From contig NZ_JBIPKH010000022.1 of the NCBI RefSeq assembly GCF_044068625.1, positions 1-34,178 on the forward strand: a stretch of DNA of 34,178 bases. Reading direction: 5' to 3'. The notes beneath the pieces were generated by a model, which saw only the letters and a program-made list of their open reading frames with translations, ran no database searches and was not told the DNA's origin. The stretch is from Desulfurivibrio sp044068625 (GTDB taxonomy: Bacteria; Desulfobacterota; Desulfobulbia; Desulfobulbales; Desulfurivibrionaceae). How positions within the stretch are numbered: position 1 is the stretch's first letter; each line of letters opens with the position of its first letter. The position numbers and the translations under genes were made by a program. Below are positions 17,601 through 25,640 of this stretch, piece by piece.

Positions 17601-18479
17601 CTTGACCGGGCGAAAAATCCTGGTCTGCTCGGCGGGAGAGAGCCGACCATAGAGCGGCATGATCACTTCACCCCCGCCGGCTGATTTCCCCCCCTGGCCG
17701 GACCGGCCCAGCGCCCCGGCCAGAGCCTCCTGGGTCTCCCGGATATCCCGTTCGGTGGGGAGAAAAAGCAGAATATCACCAGCTCTCCCCTCCCGCACGA
17801 TCTCGCTAACCGCCGCCACCGCCTGCTCGACGTAGCTTTCCCCCTCCCCCTCCCCTTCCCGCCAGGGCCGGTAACGAACCTCCACCGGGTGGGTCCGGCC
17901 GGAAACCTCGATCACCGGGGCATCGTTGAAGTGGCGGGAAAATTTGCCGGTATCGATGGTGGCCGAAGTGATAATAACCTGCAATTCGGGGCGCCGAGCC
18001 AGAAGATCTTTAAGAATTCCCAGCAGAAAGTCGATATTCAAACTGCGTTCGTGGGCCTCGTCGACGATGATGGTGTCATAATCCCTGAGTTCCCGGTCGC
18101 CCTGGGCCTCGGCCAGCAGGATGCCGTCGGTCATGAATTTGACCCGGGTCTCCCGGCTGGTGTGGTCGCTGAAGCGAACCCGGTAACCCACCAGCCGGCC
18201 GCCCCGGGTACCCAGCTCTTCCCCCAGCCGGGAAGCCATGGCCATGGCGGCGATCCGCCGAGGCTGGGTGCAGCCGATCTTCCCCCGGCGGCCGCGCCCG
18301 GCCAGCAGGCAAAGCTTGGGAATCTGGGTGGTTTTGCCGCTGCCCGGCTCCCCGGAGATGATCACCACCTGGGAGGCGGCCATGGCGGCGAGGATCTCCT
18401 CCCGGCAGCCGCTGACGGGAAGTTCCGGGGCCAGGGTCAGGTCGAGATCGACGGGATATTCGTGGGGCATGGATGGCAT
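14673..18479 (-). CDS. hrpA: DEAH-box ATP-dependent RNA helicase HrpA
   Basis: The protein is about 1268 residues, close to the 1300 of E. coli HrpA. Helicase motifs are in order: GEPGSGKTTQIPKL (I), TQPRRIAAM (Ia), DEAHERS (II), TSATID (III), and SCDQRAGRCGRVGPG (VI). HA2/OB-fold regions and the long C-terminal DUF3418 domain typical of HrpA follow. In E. coli HrpA acts on collided or stalled ribosomes. A start at 18479 (MPSMPHEYP) with AAGGA upstream is preferred over the first ATG at 18512. The gene reads away from the actin-like gene across a 0.2-kb intergenic region. A G-rich tract within codes an EGEGEGE run. Confidence 0.95.
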   Translation of the reverse strand: MPSMPHEYPVDLDLTLAPELPVSGCREEILAAMAASQVVIISGEPGSGKTTQIPKLCLLAGRGRRGKIGCTQPRRIAAMAMASRLGEELGTRGGRLVGYRVRFSDHTSRETRVKFMTDGILLAEAQGDRELRDYDTIIVDEAHERSLNIDFLLGILKDLLARRPELQVIITSATIDTGKFSRHFNDAPVIEVSGRTHPVEVRYRPWREGEGEGESYVEQAVAAVSEIVREGRAGDILLFLPTERDIRETQEALAGALGRSGQGGKSAGGGEVIMPLYGRLSPAEQTRIFRPVKGRKIVLATNVAETSITVPGIRYVVDTGLARIASYNPRARTHKLPVVPISRSSCDQRAGRCGRVGPGICIRLFSQEDYDNRPLYTAPEIVRSNLAEVILRMVALKLGEPADFPFVDPPSSRAIKDGYQLLAELGAIEEVAGQGAGRPPVRLSRRGRLMARLPLDPCISRMIIEARENNALREVCVIAAALSIQDPRLRPPEKEKAADEAHRPFIDPRSDFLAYLKIWETARAVAVQTGSAGKMRKFCAGHFLSWQRLREWQDIHEQILRILADERGFSPNEVPATPAAVHRSLLSGNLRNIALKKEKNLYQGGGGRQLMIFPGSGLFNRGPQWLMAAELVETSRLYARTVAAIEPEWIEPLARPLMRYSYSDPHWEKRRGQVVATERGTLFGLPVVAGRKIPLARIDLPEARRLFIQAALVEGELRGEYPFLSHNRELLARLRDLEERSRRRDLLVDEQVIFDFYESRLGPEVYDQASLNRLLKKQRGDQFLRLAEEELIRREPDDDLPEKFPSTLQLGEMTLDLSYCFEPGAEQDGLTVTVPVHLAPHLPPEAFEWLVPGMLEEKIFFLLKNLPKTLRRPLVPIPQTAAELTRALLRRRRESGAGRTPEALCAALGREIYERYGLRIAGTAWPQEQLPPHLRCRFRLVDEEERELAAHRELAVLVRREPGAAAPLPAADLEAIRRRYEREVPNPAALPELPSRLPLTGADGTLRAYLFPGLVEEGGRIWLRLFSQEAPCRAATVSALLSLYRQEFSRQFKMVRKDCRLPRDQWLLYQGLGGVDGLEDRFFAFILGEIFAQGQGGLPTAADFAAKVARVREQGFYAESRRLFEQLLELLGHRREVLDYLARLPAELGEELRRRLEELMPADFLTRYRAEDLPRLQRYLRALRVRAERAYAMPAKDHAKAALLAPFSQRLSRYPEGGEYSATKGALLKEYRLMLEEYAISLFAQELGTLFPVSPKRLEEKWREIEQA
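17840..17860 (-). other. G-quadruplex-type tract in the hrpA coding strand
   Basis: C runs of 5, 5, 4 and 3, separated by one or two bases, mean the hrpA sense strand and mRNA carry four G runs (GGGAAGGGGAGGGGGAGGGG). It codes the acidic-glycine string REGEGEGE between helicase motifs. Four runs of at least three with very short loops satisfy the usual quadruplex rule. Confidence 0.7.
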
Positions 18480-18572
18480 CGAAGAAAATTTCCTTGCGTG
18501 GAACCGCGCCAACCAGCGGTTGGCCTGAAAAATAAGCTAGAATTTTTACCACACCAAAAGTACAATGCTAGG

Positions 18573-18619
18573 GATTTTCGACCAAAACCGCTCCGACCTG
18601 ATGACCTGGTCCGAAAATC
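18573..18619 (+). promoter_or_regulatory. imperfect inverted repeat upstream of the actin-like gene
   Basis: GATTTTCGACCA (18573-18584) pairs with TGGTCCGAAAATC (18607-18619), differing by one inserted base, around a 22-base loop. It lies in the hrpA/actin-like intergenic region. A TACAAT hexamer (18561-18566) just before it is a possible -10 with a poor -35. It may be an operator or leader hairpin. Confidence 0.45.
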
Positions 18620-18683
18620 TTGACTCTTTGTTCCTGAACAACAAGGCGGCGTAAACGTTGGCCAAGCAAAAGGAGGAGAAGCG

Positions 18684-19769
18684 ATGATGGATGAAATGGG
18701 TAACGTGGACAGCGCGATCAAAGCCTCGCAAAAAACCGTGGTTTCACGGGAGAAAGGGATCGGCGAGGAAGCGGAGCGCCCCAGTGGGCCGGTGGGACTT
18801 GATATCGGCACCAGCCACATCGTGATGGCCCAGAACACTGGGAAAAATATCCACACCGTCAAGCAGCTCAACGCCTTTTTCACCATCCCCTACGCCAAGT
18901 TCACCAAGAAAATTCTGGTGAAGAACGAGGTCACCTTCTTCGAAAAAAACGGCATGTTTTACATCCTCGGCTATTCCGCCGAGCATTTCGCCAACATGTT
19001 CAACACCAACACCCGCCGCACCATGGAGAAGGGCCTGCTCAGCTCCCGGGAAGATGAAGGGATCACGGTGCTGCAGGCGATCATCAACACCCTGATCAAC
19101 AAGCCCCAGAAACAGGGCGAGGCGATCTGCTTCAGCGTGCCCGGTCAACCCCTCGACAGCCCCAACTCGGTGATCTACCACGAATCGATCATCAAGATGT
19201 TCCTGGCCTCCCTGGGCTTCCGGCCGATCTCCATCAACGAAGGGCTGGCCACGGTGATGTCGGAGCTGGCCGAGGACAATTTCACCGGCATCGGCATCAG
19301 CATGGGGGGCGGGATGTGCAACGTCTGCCTCTCCTATCTGTCGGTGCCGGTCATCACCTACAGCATCCAGAAGGGCGGCGATTATATCGACCAGATGGTT
19401 GGCTCCTCGGTGGGCGAACCGGCCACCAAGATCAAAACCATCAAAGAGGGCAGCCTGCGCCTGAACAGAGGGCCGAAAAACCGCACCGAGGCCGCCCTGC
19501 ATATCTACTACGACGACCTGCTCAACAGCCTGCTCCACAGCCTGCAGGATGTGCTGCACTCCTCGGAAAAAATTCCCAAGATCGCCAAGCCGATTCCCAT
19601 CGCTTTAGCCGGTGGCACCGTGTTGCCCGGCGGTTTCCGGGAACATTTCGAAAAGGCGCTGGGCAACGTCAATCTGCCGATTGAGATTTCCGAGGTACGA
19701 ATCGCCGAAGATCCGCTGAACACCACGGCCAAGGGGGCCATGGTCATGGCGCTTTCCGAGGAGGTCTGA
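18684..19769 (+). CDS. actin/MreB-like ATPase of unknown role
   Basis: This 361-residue protein carries the actin-superfamily ATPase signatures: phosphate-1 GLDIGTSH (38-45), phosphate-2 GIGISMGGGMCNV (202-214), a NEGLA connecting segment (185-189), and the adenosine motif ALAGGTVLPGG (307-317). The first 34 residues are a charged, probably disordered extension. It is not in an mreBCD cluster, and its sequence is too divergent to be called MreB, FtsA or ParM. MamK-, AlfA- or MreB-like filament formation is possible. The ribosome site (AAAAGGAGGAGAAG) is very strong, implying high expression. It stands alone between divergent hrpA and tRNA-Gln, with no partner gene. Confidence 0.8.
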   Translation: MMDEMGNVDSAIKASQKTVVSREKGIGEEAERPSGPVGLDIGTSHIVMAQNTGKNIHTVKQLNAFFTIPYAKFTKKILVKNEVTFFEKNGMFYILGYSAEHFANMFNTNTRRTMEKGLLSSREDEGITVLQAIINTLINKPQKQGEAICFSVPGQPLDSPNSVIYHESIIKMFLASLGFRPISINEGLATVMSELAEDNFTGIGISMGGGMCNVCLSYLSVPVITYSIQKGGDYIDQMVGSSVGEPATKIKTIKEGSLRLNRGPKNRTEAALHIYYDDLLNSLLHSLQDVLHSSEKIPKIAKPIPIALAGGTVLPGGFREHFEKALGNVNLPIEISEVRIAEDPLNTTAKGAMVMALSEEV

Positions 19770-19780
19770 GGCAAATTGTC

Positions 19781-19809
19781 TTGACATCCCAGCGCCGGCT
19801 TTTTATAAA
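19781..19809 (+). promoter_or_regulatory. strong sigma-70 promoter of tRNA-Gln
   Basis: A perfect TTGACA (19781-19786) and TATAAA (19804-19809) are separated by exactly 17 bp, with the tRNA starting 24 bp after the -10. This is the cleanest promoter in the window and begins only 11 bp after the actin-like gene stop. Confidence 0.9.
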
Positions 19810-19832
19810 GGCGGTTCCTTTCCCAAACGTGC

Positions 19833-19906
19833 TGGGGGATCGTCTAATGGTAGGACTGCAGACTCTGACTCTGCCTGTCGGGGTTCGAATCCCTGTCCCC
19901 CAGCCA
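19833..19906 (+). tRNA. tRNA-Gln (anticodon CUG)
   Basis: The full cloverleaf is seen: acceptor TGGGGGA pairs with TCCCCCA. The D arm is GTC..GAC, the anticodon stem GCAGA/TCTGC encloses loop CT-CTG-AC, and the T arm CGGGG-TTCGAAT-CCCTG is standard. The CCA end is encoded. Anticodon CTG reads CAG. It has its own promoter and terminator. Confidence 0.97.
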
Positions 19907-19916
19907 AGTAAACCCC

Positions 19917-19948
19917 AAGGGGGCGCGGCCGGTGCTGCCCCCCCTTTT
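19917..19948 (+). terminator. Rho-independent terminator after tRNA-Gln
   Basis: GGGGGC (19919-19924) pairs with GCCCCC (19937-19942), followed by a short C run and TTTT, 11 bases after the tRNA end. Confidence 0.75.
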
Positions 19949-19954
19949 CAGCCG

Positions 19955-19990
19955 ACCGACCGGCGTGACCCCCTCGCCGTTCCGGTCGGT
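19955..19990. repeat. second inverted repeat downstream of tRNA-Gln
   Basis: A perfect 9-bp inverted repeat ACCGACCGG / CCGGTCGGT has an 18-base loop and lies just after the tRNA terminator. It may be a backup terminator or an operator. No T-run follows, so it is not called a terminator. Confidence 0.55.
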
Positions 19991-20033
19991 TCTCCCGTTG
20001 CCAAGTTTTCATTAACCACGCAATAATGAAGAT

Positions 20034-20942
20034 ATGAACATCTTTCTGGTGGGAGCAACAGGATTTGTCGGCAGTGCCCTGACCCAACACCTGCTGAGCA
20101 AGGGGTACCAGGTCAGCATCCTGGTCCGTTCCATGAACCGGGCCGCCGGCCTTCCCGCCGCAGCCACCATCGTCAACGGCGACCCCACCAAGCCCGGCCC
20201 CTGGCAGCAGGCCGCCGCCGCCTCGGACGTGATCATCAACCTGACCGGGGCTTCCATTTTCACCCGCTGGAGCGAAAACGCCAAGCGGATCATTGTGGAA
20301 AGCCGGGTTCTTTCAACCCGTAATCTGGTGGCAGCCCTGGCCACCGTCGACCCGACCACCCCCAGAACCCTGATCAATGCCAGCGCCGCCGGCTACTATG
20401 GCTACATCGGCGATGAGCCCAAGAGCGAAAGTTCCCCCCCCGGCAATGATTTTCTGGCCGAGGTCTGCCAGGCCTGGGAGCAAGAGGCCATGGCCGCCCA
20501 AAAGCTGGGCCACCGGGTGGTTATCACCCGACTGGGCGTGGTCCTGGGCGACCAGGGTGGCGCCTTGAGCAAGATGCTGCCGGCCTTCCGCCTGGGCCTG
20601 GGGGGAAGACTGGGCAGTGGAGAGCAGGGCTTTCCCTGGATCCATCTCGCTGACCTGGTGGAGATCTACTCCTTTCTCATCGAGCGGCCGACCATCTCCG
20701 GACCGGTCAACTGTACCGCCCCCCAACTGCTGAACAATGCCGAATTCACCCGGGCCCTGGGCCGGGCCCTGCAGCGCCCCACCCTGCTGCCGGTACCCGG
20801 TTTTCTATTACGTTTGCTGCTGGGGGAGATGAGCTCCATGCTGCTGCGGGGCTGCCGGGTTAAACCGGAAATCCTGGAAGAGCAGAAGTTCTCTTTCCGC
20901 TTTCCCCGCATCGACCAGGCCCTGGGTGATCTGGTCGGCTGA
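20034..20942 (+). CDS. TIGR01777 family epimerase (SDR superfamily)
   Basis: The 302-residue protein is an extended short-chain dehydrogenase. It has a nucleotide-binding GATGFVGSAL motif (8-17), NLTGASIFTRWSE, a catalytic-region NASAAGYYG and the C-terminal IHLADLVEIYSF and VNCTAP pattern of the TIGR01777 family (YfcH/SDR39U1-type). The family is NAD(P)-linked, and its physiological substrate is unsettled. It starts 8 bp before no clear ribosome site, and the alternative upstream ATG at about 20026 is out of frame. It lies just upstream of the L,D-transpeptidase gene (8 bp), so the two may be co-transcribed. Confidence 0.85.
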   Translation: MNIFLVGATGFVGSALTQHLLSKGYQVSILVRSMNRAAGLPAAATIVNGDPTKPGPWQQAAAASDVIINLTGASIFTRWSENAKRIIVESRVLSTRNLVAALATVDPTTPRTLINASAAGYYGYIGDEPKSESSPPGNDFLAEVCQAWEQEAMAAQKLGHRVVITRLGVVLGDQGGALSKMLPAFRLGLGGRLGSGEQGFPWIHLADLVEIYSFLIERPTISGPVNCTAPQLLNNAEFTRALGRALQRPTLLPVPGFLLRLLLGEMSSMLLRGCRVKPEILEEQKFSFRFPRIDQALGDLVG

Positions 20943-20950
20943 TTCTCCCC

Positions 20951-21994
20951 GTGAAAACCAAGATGGCTGAAAAAAGAAAAATCCGGGTCCTGCTGGCAAC
21001 CATTGCCCTGCTGCCCTGGCTGGTAACGGCCCCGCCGGCATCTCTGGCGGCCACCCCCGTCAATCCTTCCACCTCCGCGGAGCAAACCGAAGAGCAAGTG
21101 CTGCTCTCCCACGCCACCACCCAATCCTACGACCGGCAAAGCTGGAGCGTGATCGGCTCCCAACGGGAGCACCGGGTCAAGGGCCGGGAGTCACTGCTTG
21201 AGATCGCCCGCGACTACGGGCTGGGCTACCGGGAGATCGCCATGGCCAATCCGGCATTGGACCCCCTCCTGCCGGGGGATGGCGCCAAAGTAGTGATCCC
21301 CGGGGCCCGGGTACTGCCCGAGGCCCCCTTTGGGCACGGCATCCTGATCAACCTGGCGGAAAAAAGGCTCTACTATTTTTTTCAGGAAGGGGAAGAGAAC
21401 CTGGTGATCACTTTCCCGGTGGGAATCGGAGCCACCGATGGCGAAACCCCGCCGGGGGATTTCACCATTACCACCAAGCTGACCGAGCCCAACTGGACGG
21501 TTCCACTGTCGATCTGGCAAAAACGCCCCTATCTGCAGCGGGTGATCCCGCCGGGACCGGACAACCCCATGGGCAGCCACGCCCTGCAACTCTCCCAGAG
21601 CAGTTACTTTATCCACGGTACCAACCGGCCCTGGTCCATCGGCCGCCGAGCCACCCATGGCTGCGTCAGGCTCTACCCCGAGGATATCCCCCTGCTCTTT
21701 CGGATCACCCCCCTGCAGACCCCGGTACGTATCGTGCGCCAATCCCTCAAGGTTGGAGTCCGCATGGATGAGATCTATGTCGAGGTCCATCCCGACAACA
21801 GCATGAGCAACAGCGACTACCTGCTCAGGGCCCAGGAGCTCCTCCAGCAAAAAAATCTCGTGGAGAGCGCCGACCTGGGACGACTACTTAATGCGGTCAG
21901 GGGAAAAAGGGGGGTGCCGGTGAGAATAGATCAGGAGCGAAGAGAACTACGGGCGGAGGGAGATGATCGCGCCCCAGGGGGCAATAAACTTTAG
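20951..21994 (+). CDS. L,D-transpeptidase (ErfK/YbiS/YkuD family) with LysM-like domain
   Basis: The 347-residue exported protein has an N-terminal signal (hydrophobic LLATIALLPWLVT, then PPASLAA). A LysM-like segment follows (about 72-118, HRVKGRESLLEIARDYGLG). The YkuD catalytic domain (about 128-265) carries HGTNRPWSIGRRATHGCVRLY, with nucleophile Cys238 in HGCVRL. Such enzymes make 3-3 crosslinks or attach lipoproteins to peptidoglycan. A C-terminal tail follows (about 265-347). The start is GTG at 20951; ATG at 20963 is an alternative. The neighbouring convergent gene encodes an alanine-rich lipoprotein, a candidate anchoring substrate by analogy with Lpp and ErfK/YbiS. Confidence 0.92.
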   Translation: MKTKMAEKRKIRVLLATIALLPWLVTAPPASLAATPVNPSTSAEQTEEQVLLSHATTQSYDRQSWSVIGSQREHRVKGRESLLEIARDYGLGYREIAMANPALDPLLPGDGAKVVIPGARVLPEAPFGHGILINLAEKRLYYFFQEGEENLVITFPVGIGATDGETPPGDFTITTKLTEPNWTVPLSIWQKRPYLQRVIPPGPDNPMGSHALQLSQSSYFIHGTNRPWSIGRRATHGCVRLYPEDIPLLFRITPLQTPVRIVRQSLKVGVRMDEIYVEVHPDNSMSNSDYLLRAQELLQQKNLVESADLGRLLNAVRGKRGVPVRIDQERRELRAEGDDRAPGGNKL

Positions 21995-22001
21995 GGGCGC
22001 G
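21968..22001. terminator. hairpin between the convergent L,D-transpeptidase and lipoprotein genes
   Basis: CGCGCCCC (21968-21975) and GGGGCGCG (21994-22001) form a perfect 8-bp inverted repeat with an 18-base loop around the L,D-transpeptidase stop codon. It may end both transcripts. No T-run adjoins it, so it is only terminator-like. Confidence 0.45.
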
Positions 22002-22016
22002 ACCATCAAGGGGGGC

Positions 22017-22325
22017 TTATTTTTTCTGCTGCAACTCCAAAGCCTTCTTGGATTTATCAAGGGCTTCTTCCGCCCTGGTCGCCGCGGCTTCCGCCCGGGC
22101 CGCCGCCCGATCAGCGCTGATCTTGGCATCCTGAGCCGAGGTTTTTTGGGCATCCACGGTGGTTTCCAGGCTATTCATCCGGTTTTCCAGGGCATCGAGA
22201 CGCTTCTCGATCGCGCTGGTCCTGGACTCCAAGGGCGCGACCCGGTCATCGACATATTGGGTGGTGGCACAACCGGACAGGGCAAACAGGGACAAGCCCG
22301 CAAACAACAGTACCGTTTTTTTCAT
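22017..22325 (-). CDS. Lpp-like alanine-rich coiled-coil lipoprotein
   Basis: The 102-residue protein starts with a lipoprotein signal (MKKTVLLFAGLSLFALSGC) whose lipobox LSGC puts the modified Cys at residue 19. The mature part is a long heptad coiled coil (LESRTSAIEKRLDALENRM), then an alanine-rich zipper (AARAEAAATRAEEAL). This resembles the Lpp/alanine-zipper lipoproteins that tether the outer membrane to the wall. The C-terminal end LQQKK has terminal lysines, like the Lys that Lpp uses for peptidoglycan attachment. The ribosome site AGGAGG is good. The frame is open upstream, but only this start gives a signal. It faces the L,D-transpeptidase gene. Confidence 0.88.
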   Translation of the reverse strand: MKKTVLLFAGLSLFALSGCATTQYVDDRVAPLESRTSAIEKRLDALENRMNSLETTVDAQKTSAQDAKISADRAAARAEAAATRAEEALDKSKKALELQQKK

Positions 22326-22489
22326 CTCCAACCTCCTGATAATTAATTTTTTTTTCAGTCCACGAAGCAACCGCGGGCCTGAACACCGAAAAGGGAAAAT
22401 AACAGTAAACAAATCTTCGCACGAAAAATGGGGGAACGCAAACAGATTCCGCCATAAAACCAAAAAAAGGTTCTTAAGTCACAACCTGC

Positions 22490-22519
22490 TTGAAGAATAA
22501 GCCGGTTATCCTGTATGTT
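22490..22519 (+). promoter_or_regulatory. candidate promoter of leuB
   Basis: TTGAAG (22490-22495) and TATGTT (22514-22519) have an 18-bp spacer and lie about 40 bp before the leuB start. This is a moderate match. Confidence 0.4.
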
Positions 22520-22561
22520 CCGGCCACAACATCAACCATTAAAACCCAGGGAGTAGACAAT

Positions 22562-23635
<1,074 letters not shown>

Positions 23636-23682
23636 AGGGCCGCTCCCACCACCCCCGGCAAAAACCAAGCAACAGGACAGCC

Positions 23683-25467
23683 ATGACCAGGAATCACCCC
23701 CGCCCCCCAGTACCGGCTCCCGTGACCTACGGCGACTGCCTCAAATCCTACACCTACGACCAGGACAAGGTCTGCAGCCCCGAGGAAACCGTGGCCCGCT
23801 TCAAGCAGAAACTGGCCGAGGTCAAACTGGATATCTTAAACGACGTCCGCCGCATCGACACCGGTCGCCTGGATATTCCGGTCTACTTCAGCGTTTGCGG
23901 CAAGGATGCCTATCATACCATCGGCAACAAAAAACAGATGGGCAAGGGCAGCACCCCGGCCCAATCCCAGGCCAGTGCCTGCATGGAGCTGGCGGAACGC
24001 TTCAGCTTCTTCAGCTTCAAAAAAAATCCGGCCAACTTTATCCGGGCCACCTGGGCGGAGCTGCGGGCGGAGGGGCTGCCGCTGCTGCCGCTGGCGCGCC
24101 TGCTGCAATCGGTCCACGATGAGACCACTTCGGAAGAAACCCTGGAACGGCTGATCGCCGATATTCCCATCCAGTGGGCCTGGGCCACCAATCTCAACCG
24201 GGGAGAGATGGTCCTGGCCCCCTTCTCCTGGTTTTACGCCATCAACGAATTCAACGGACCTTCCGCCGGCAACACCTACGAGGAAGCCATTCTCCAGGGA
24301 ATCAGCGAGATCGTCGAGCGTCACGTCTGCGCCCTGGTGACCCATCAGCGAATCAAGGCGCCGCTGATCGACCACCGTTCGATCAGCGACCCGGTGGCCG
24401 TTGAACTGCTGCAGAAATTCACCCGCCACGGGATTCAGGTTTATCTCAATGACTTCACCCTGGACACCGGGATTCCCACCGTGGCGGCCATGGCCATCGA
24501 TCCATCGACCTTTCCCGAGACCAGCGAGATCGTCTATACCGCCGGCACCACTCCGGAACCCAACAAGGCCCTGATCCGGGCCCTTACCGAAGTGGCCCAG
24601 CTGGCCGGCGATTTTCATTCCAAGGCCAACTATGTGGCCAGCGGCCTGCCCAAACCCTTGTCGCTGGATGAGGTGGAATATATTGTCAATCCGGGCCGCA
24701 CCGTTAAGTTGAGCGACTTACCCGATCTCTCCGACCACAACATGAAAGTGGAGATCGAACGTTGCCTGGCGGCCCTGGCCCGGCTGGGGATGGAGGTGCT
24801 GCTGATCGATGTGCGTCACCAGGATCTGCAGGTCCCGGCCATCTACACCATCGTGCCCGGCGCCCATTTCCGGGAGCGCTCCATGAGCAAAAACGCCGGA
24901 TTGTTTGCCGCCAAGCTGGTGCATGAGCAGATCGAGGATCCGGACCAGCAGATCGCCCAGCTCAACCGGATGGGGCAAGTGCTGCCCCAAGCTTATTTCG
25001 TCGAGTTCTACCTGGGCAAGAACATGATGGCCCTCCAGCGCCACCGGGAGGCGATGGCCCATTTCCAGCGGGCATTGGAGTTGAACCCGGAAGGGGAGGA
25101 TCTGCCCTATATCTACTCCTTCATGGGCGACTGCCTTAAAGATATGGAAGAGTACCGGGAAGCGATTACGGTGCTGCGGCGGGGGATCGAACTGGACGAC
25201 GAACGGCCGGACCTGCACAACCTGCTGGGTTTTTGCCACTACAAGCTCGCCGATTATGAAACCGCCGTCCGCCATTTCAGCCGCAGCGTGGAGCTGAACC
25301 CGGCCTCGGCCATCGATTTCGCCAACCTGGGGGTCAATCTGCGCAAACTGGAGCGCCACGAGGAGGCGGCCCACAACTTCCAGGTGGCCCTGACCATGGA
25401 CCCCTCCCTGGAGTTCGCCCGCACCCACCTGGATGAGCTGTTCGCCCTTCGCCAGTCGGAGGCTTAG
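23683..25467 (+). CDS. YcaO-domain protein fused to tetratricopeptide repeats
   Basis: This 594-residue protein has a YcaO domain (about 30-430) joined to a TPR array (about 440-590). YcaO enzymes use ATP to activate peptide backbone amides for azoline or thioamide formation. The three ATP/Mg motifs are visible: SACMELAER (98-106), QGISEIVERH (205-214) and RALTEVAQ (299-306). Three to four TPR units follow (HREAMAHFQRALELNPE, then YREAITVLRRGIELD and ETAVRHFSRSVELNP). No azoline-type PxPxP end, cyclodehydratase partner, TfuA gene or peptide precursor is nearby. leuB is upstream and convergent DUF1015 downstream. It may modify a chromosomally distant protein, such as a methyl-coenzyme or ribosomal target, but this is unknown. 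Confidence 0.9.
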   Translation: MTRNHPRPPVPAPVTYGDCLKSYTYDQDKVCSPEETVARFKQKLAEVKLDILNDVRRIDTGRLDIPVYFSVCGKDAYHTIGNKKQMGKGSTPAQSQASACMELAERFSFFSFKKNPANFIRATWAELRAEGLPLLPLARLLQSVHDETTSEETLERLIADIPIQWAWATNLNRGEMVLAPFSWFYAINEFNGPSAGNTYEEAILQGISEIVERHVCALVTHQRIKAPLIDHRSISDPVAVELLQKFTRHGIQVYLNDFTLDTGIPTVAAMAIDPSTFPETSEIVYTAGTTPEPNKALIRALTEVAQLAGDFHSKANYVASGLPKPLSLDEVEYIVNPGRTVKLSDLPDLSDHNMKVEIERCLAALARLGMEVLLIDVRHQDLQVPAIYTIVPGAHFRERSMSKNAGLFAAKLVHEQIEDPDQQIAQLNRMGQVLPQAYFVEFYLGKNMMALQRHREAMAHFQRALELNPEGEDLPYIYSFMGDCLKDMEEYREAITVLRRGIELDDERPDLHNLLGFCHYKLADYETAVRHFSRSVELNPASAIDFANLGVNLRKLERHEEAAHNFQVALTMDPSLEFARTHLDELFALRQSEA

Positions 25468-25625
25468 CAGCCCGTTGAAAAACGGGCTGCTAGCGGCCCA
25501 TGGACGGGCCGCCGAATTCGTTGGCACTGAAAGTGGCAATGAATTCGTGAGGTTGGCCAAAGCCATCTTTGGCCAACCGTTAGTTGAAAAAGCCAGGGAT
25601 GGCTTTTTCAACGGACTGTTAGTCC
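25465..25625. repeat. array of six consecutive hairpins between convergent genes
   Basis: Six inverted repeats are packed end to end. (1) 25465-25492: 12-bp stem, GAAA loop, starting in the YcaO-TPR stop codon. (2) 25493-25512: 7-bp stem. (3) 25513-25547: about 15 bp with mismatches. (4) 25551-25578: perfect 12-bp stem, CCAT loop. (5) 25583-25612: perfect 13-bp stem (GTTGAAAAAGCCA / TGGCTTTTTCAAC), GGGA loop. (6) 25613-25625: 5-bp stem. The first could terminate YcaO-TPR, and hairpin 5 could terminate either strand. The series far exceeds a normal bidirectional terminator. Confidence 0.85.
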
Positions 25626-25640
25626 ATCGGCGGCTCTTGC

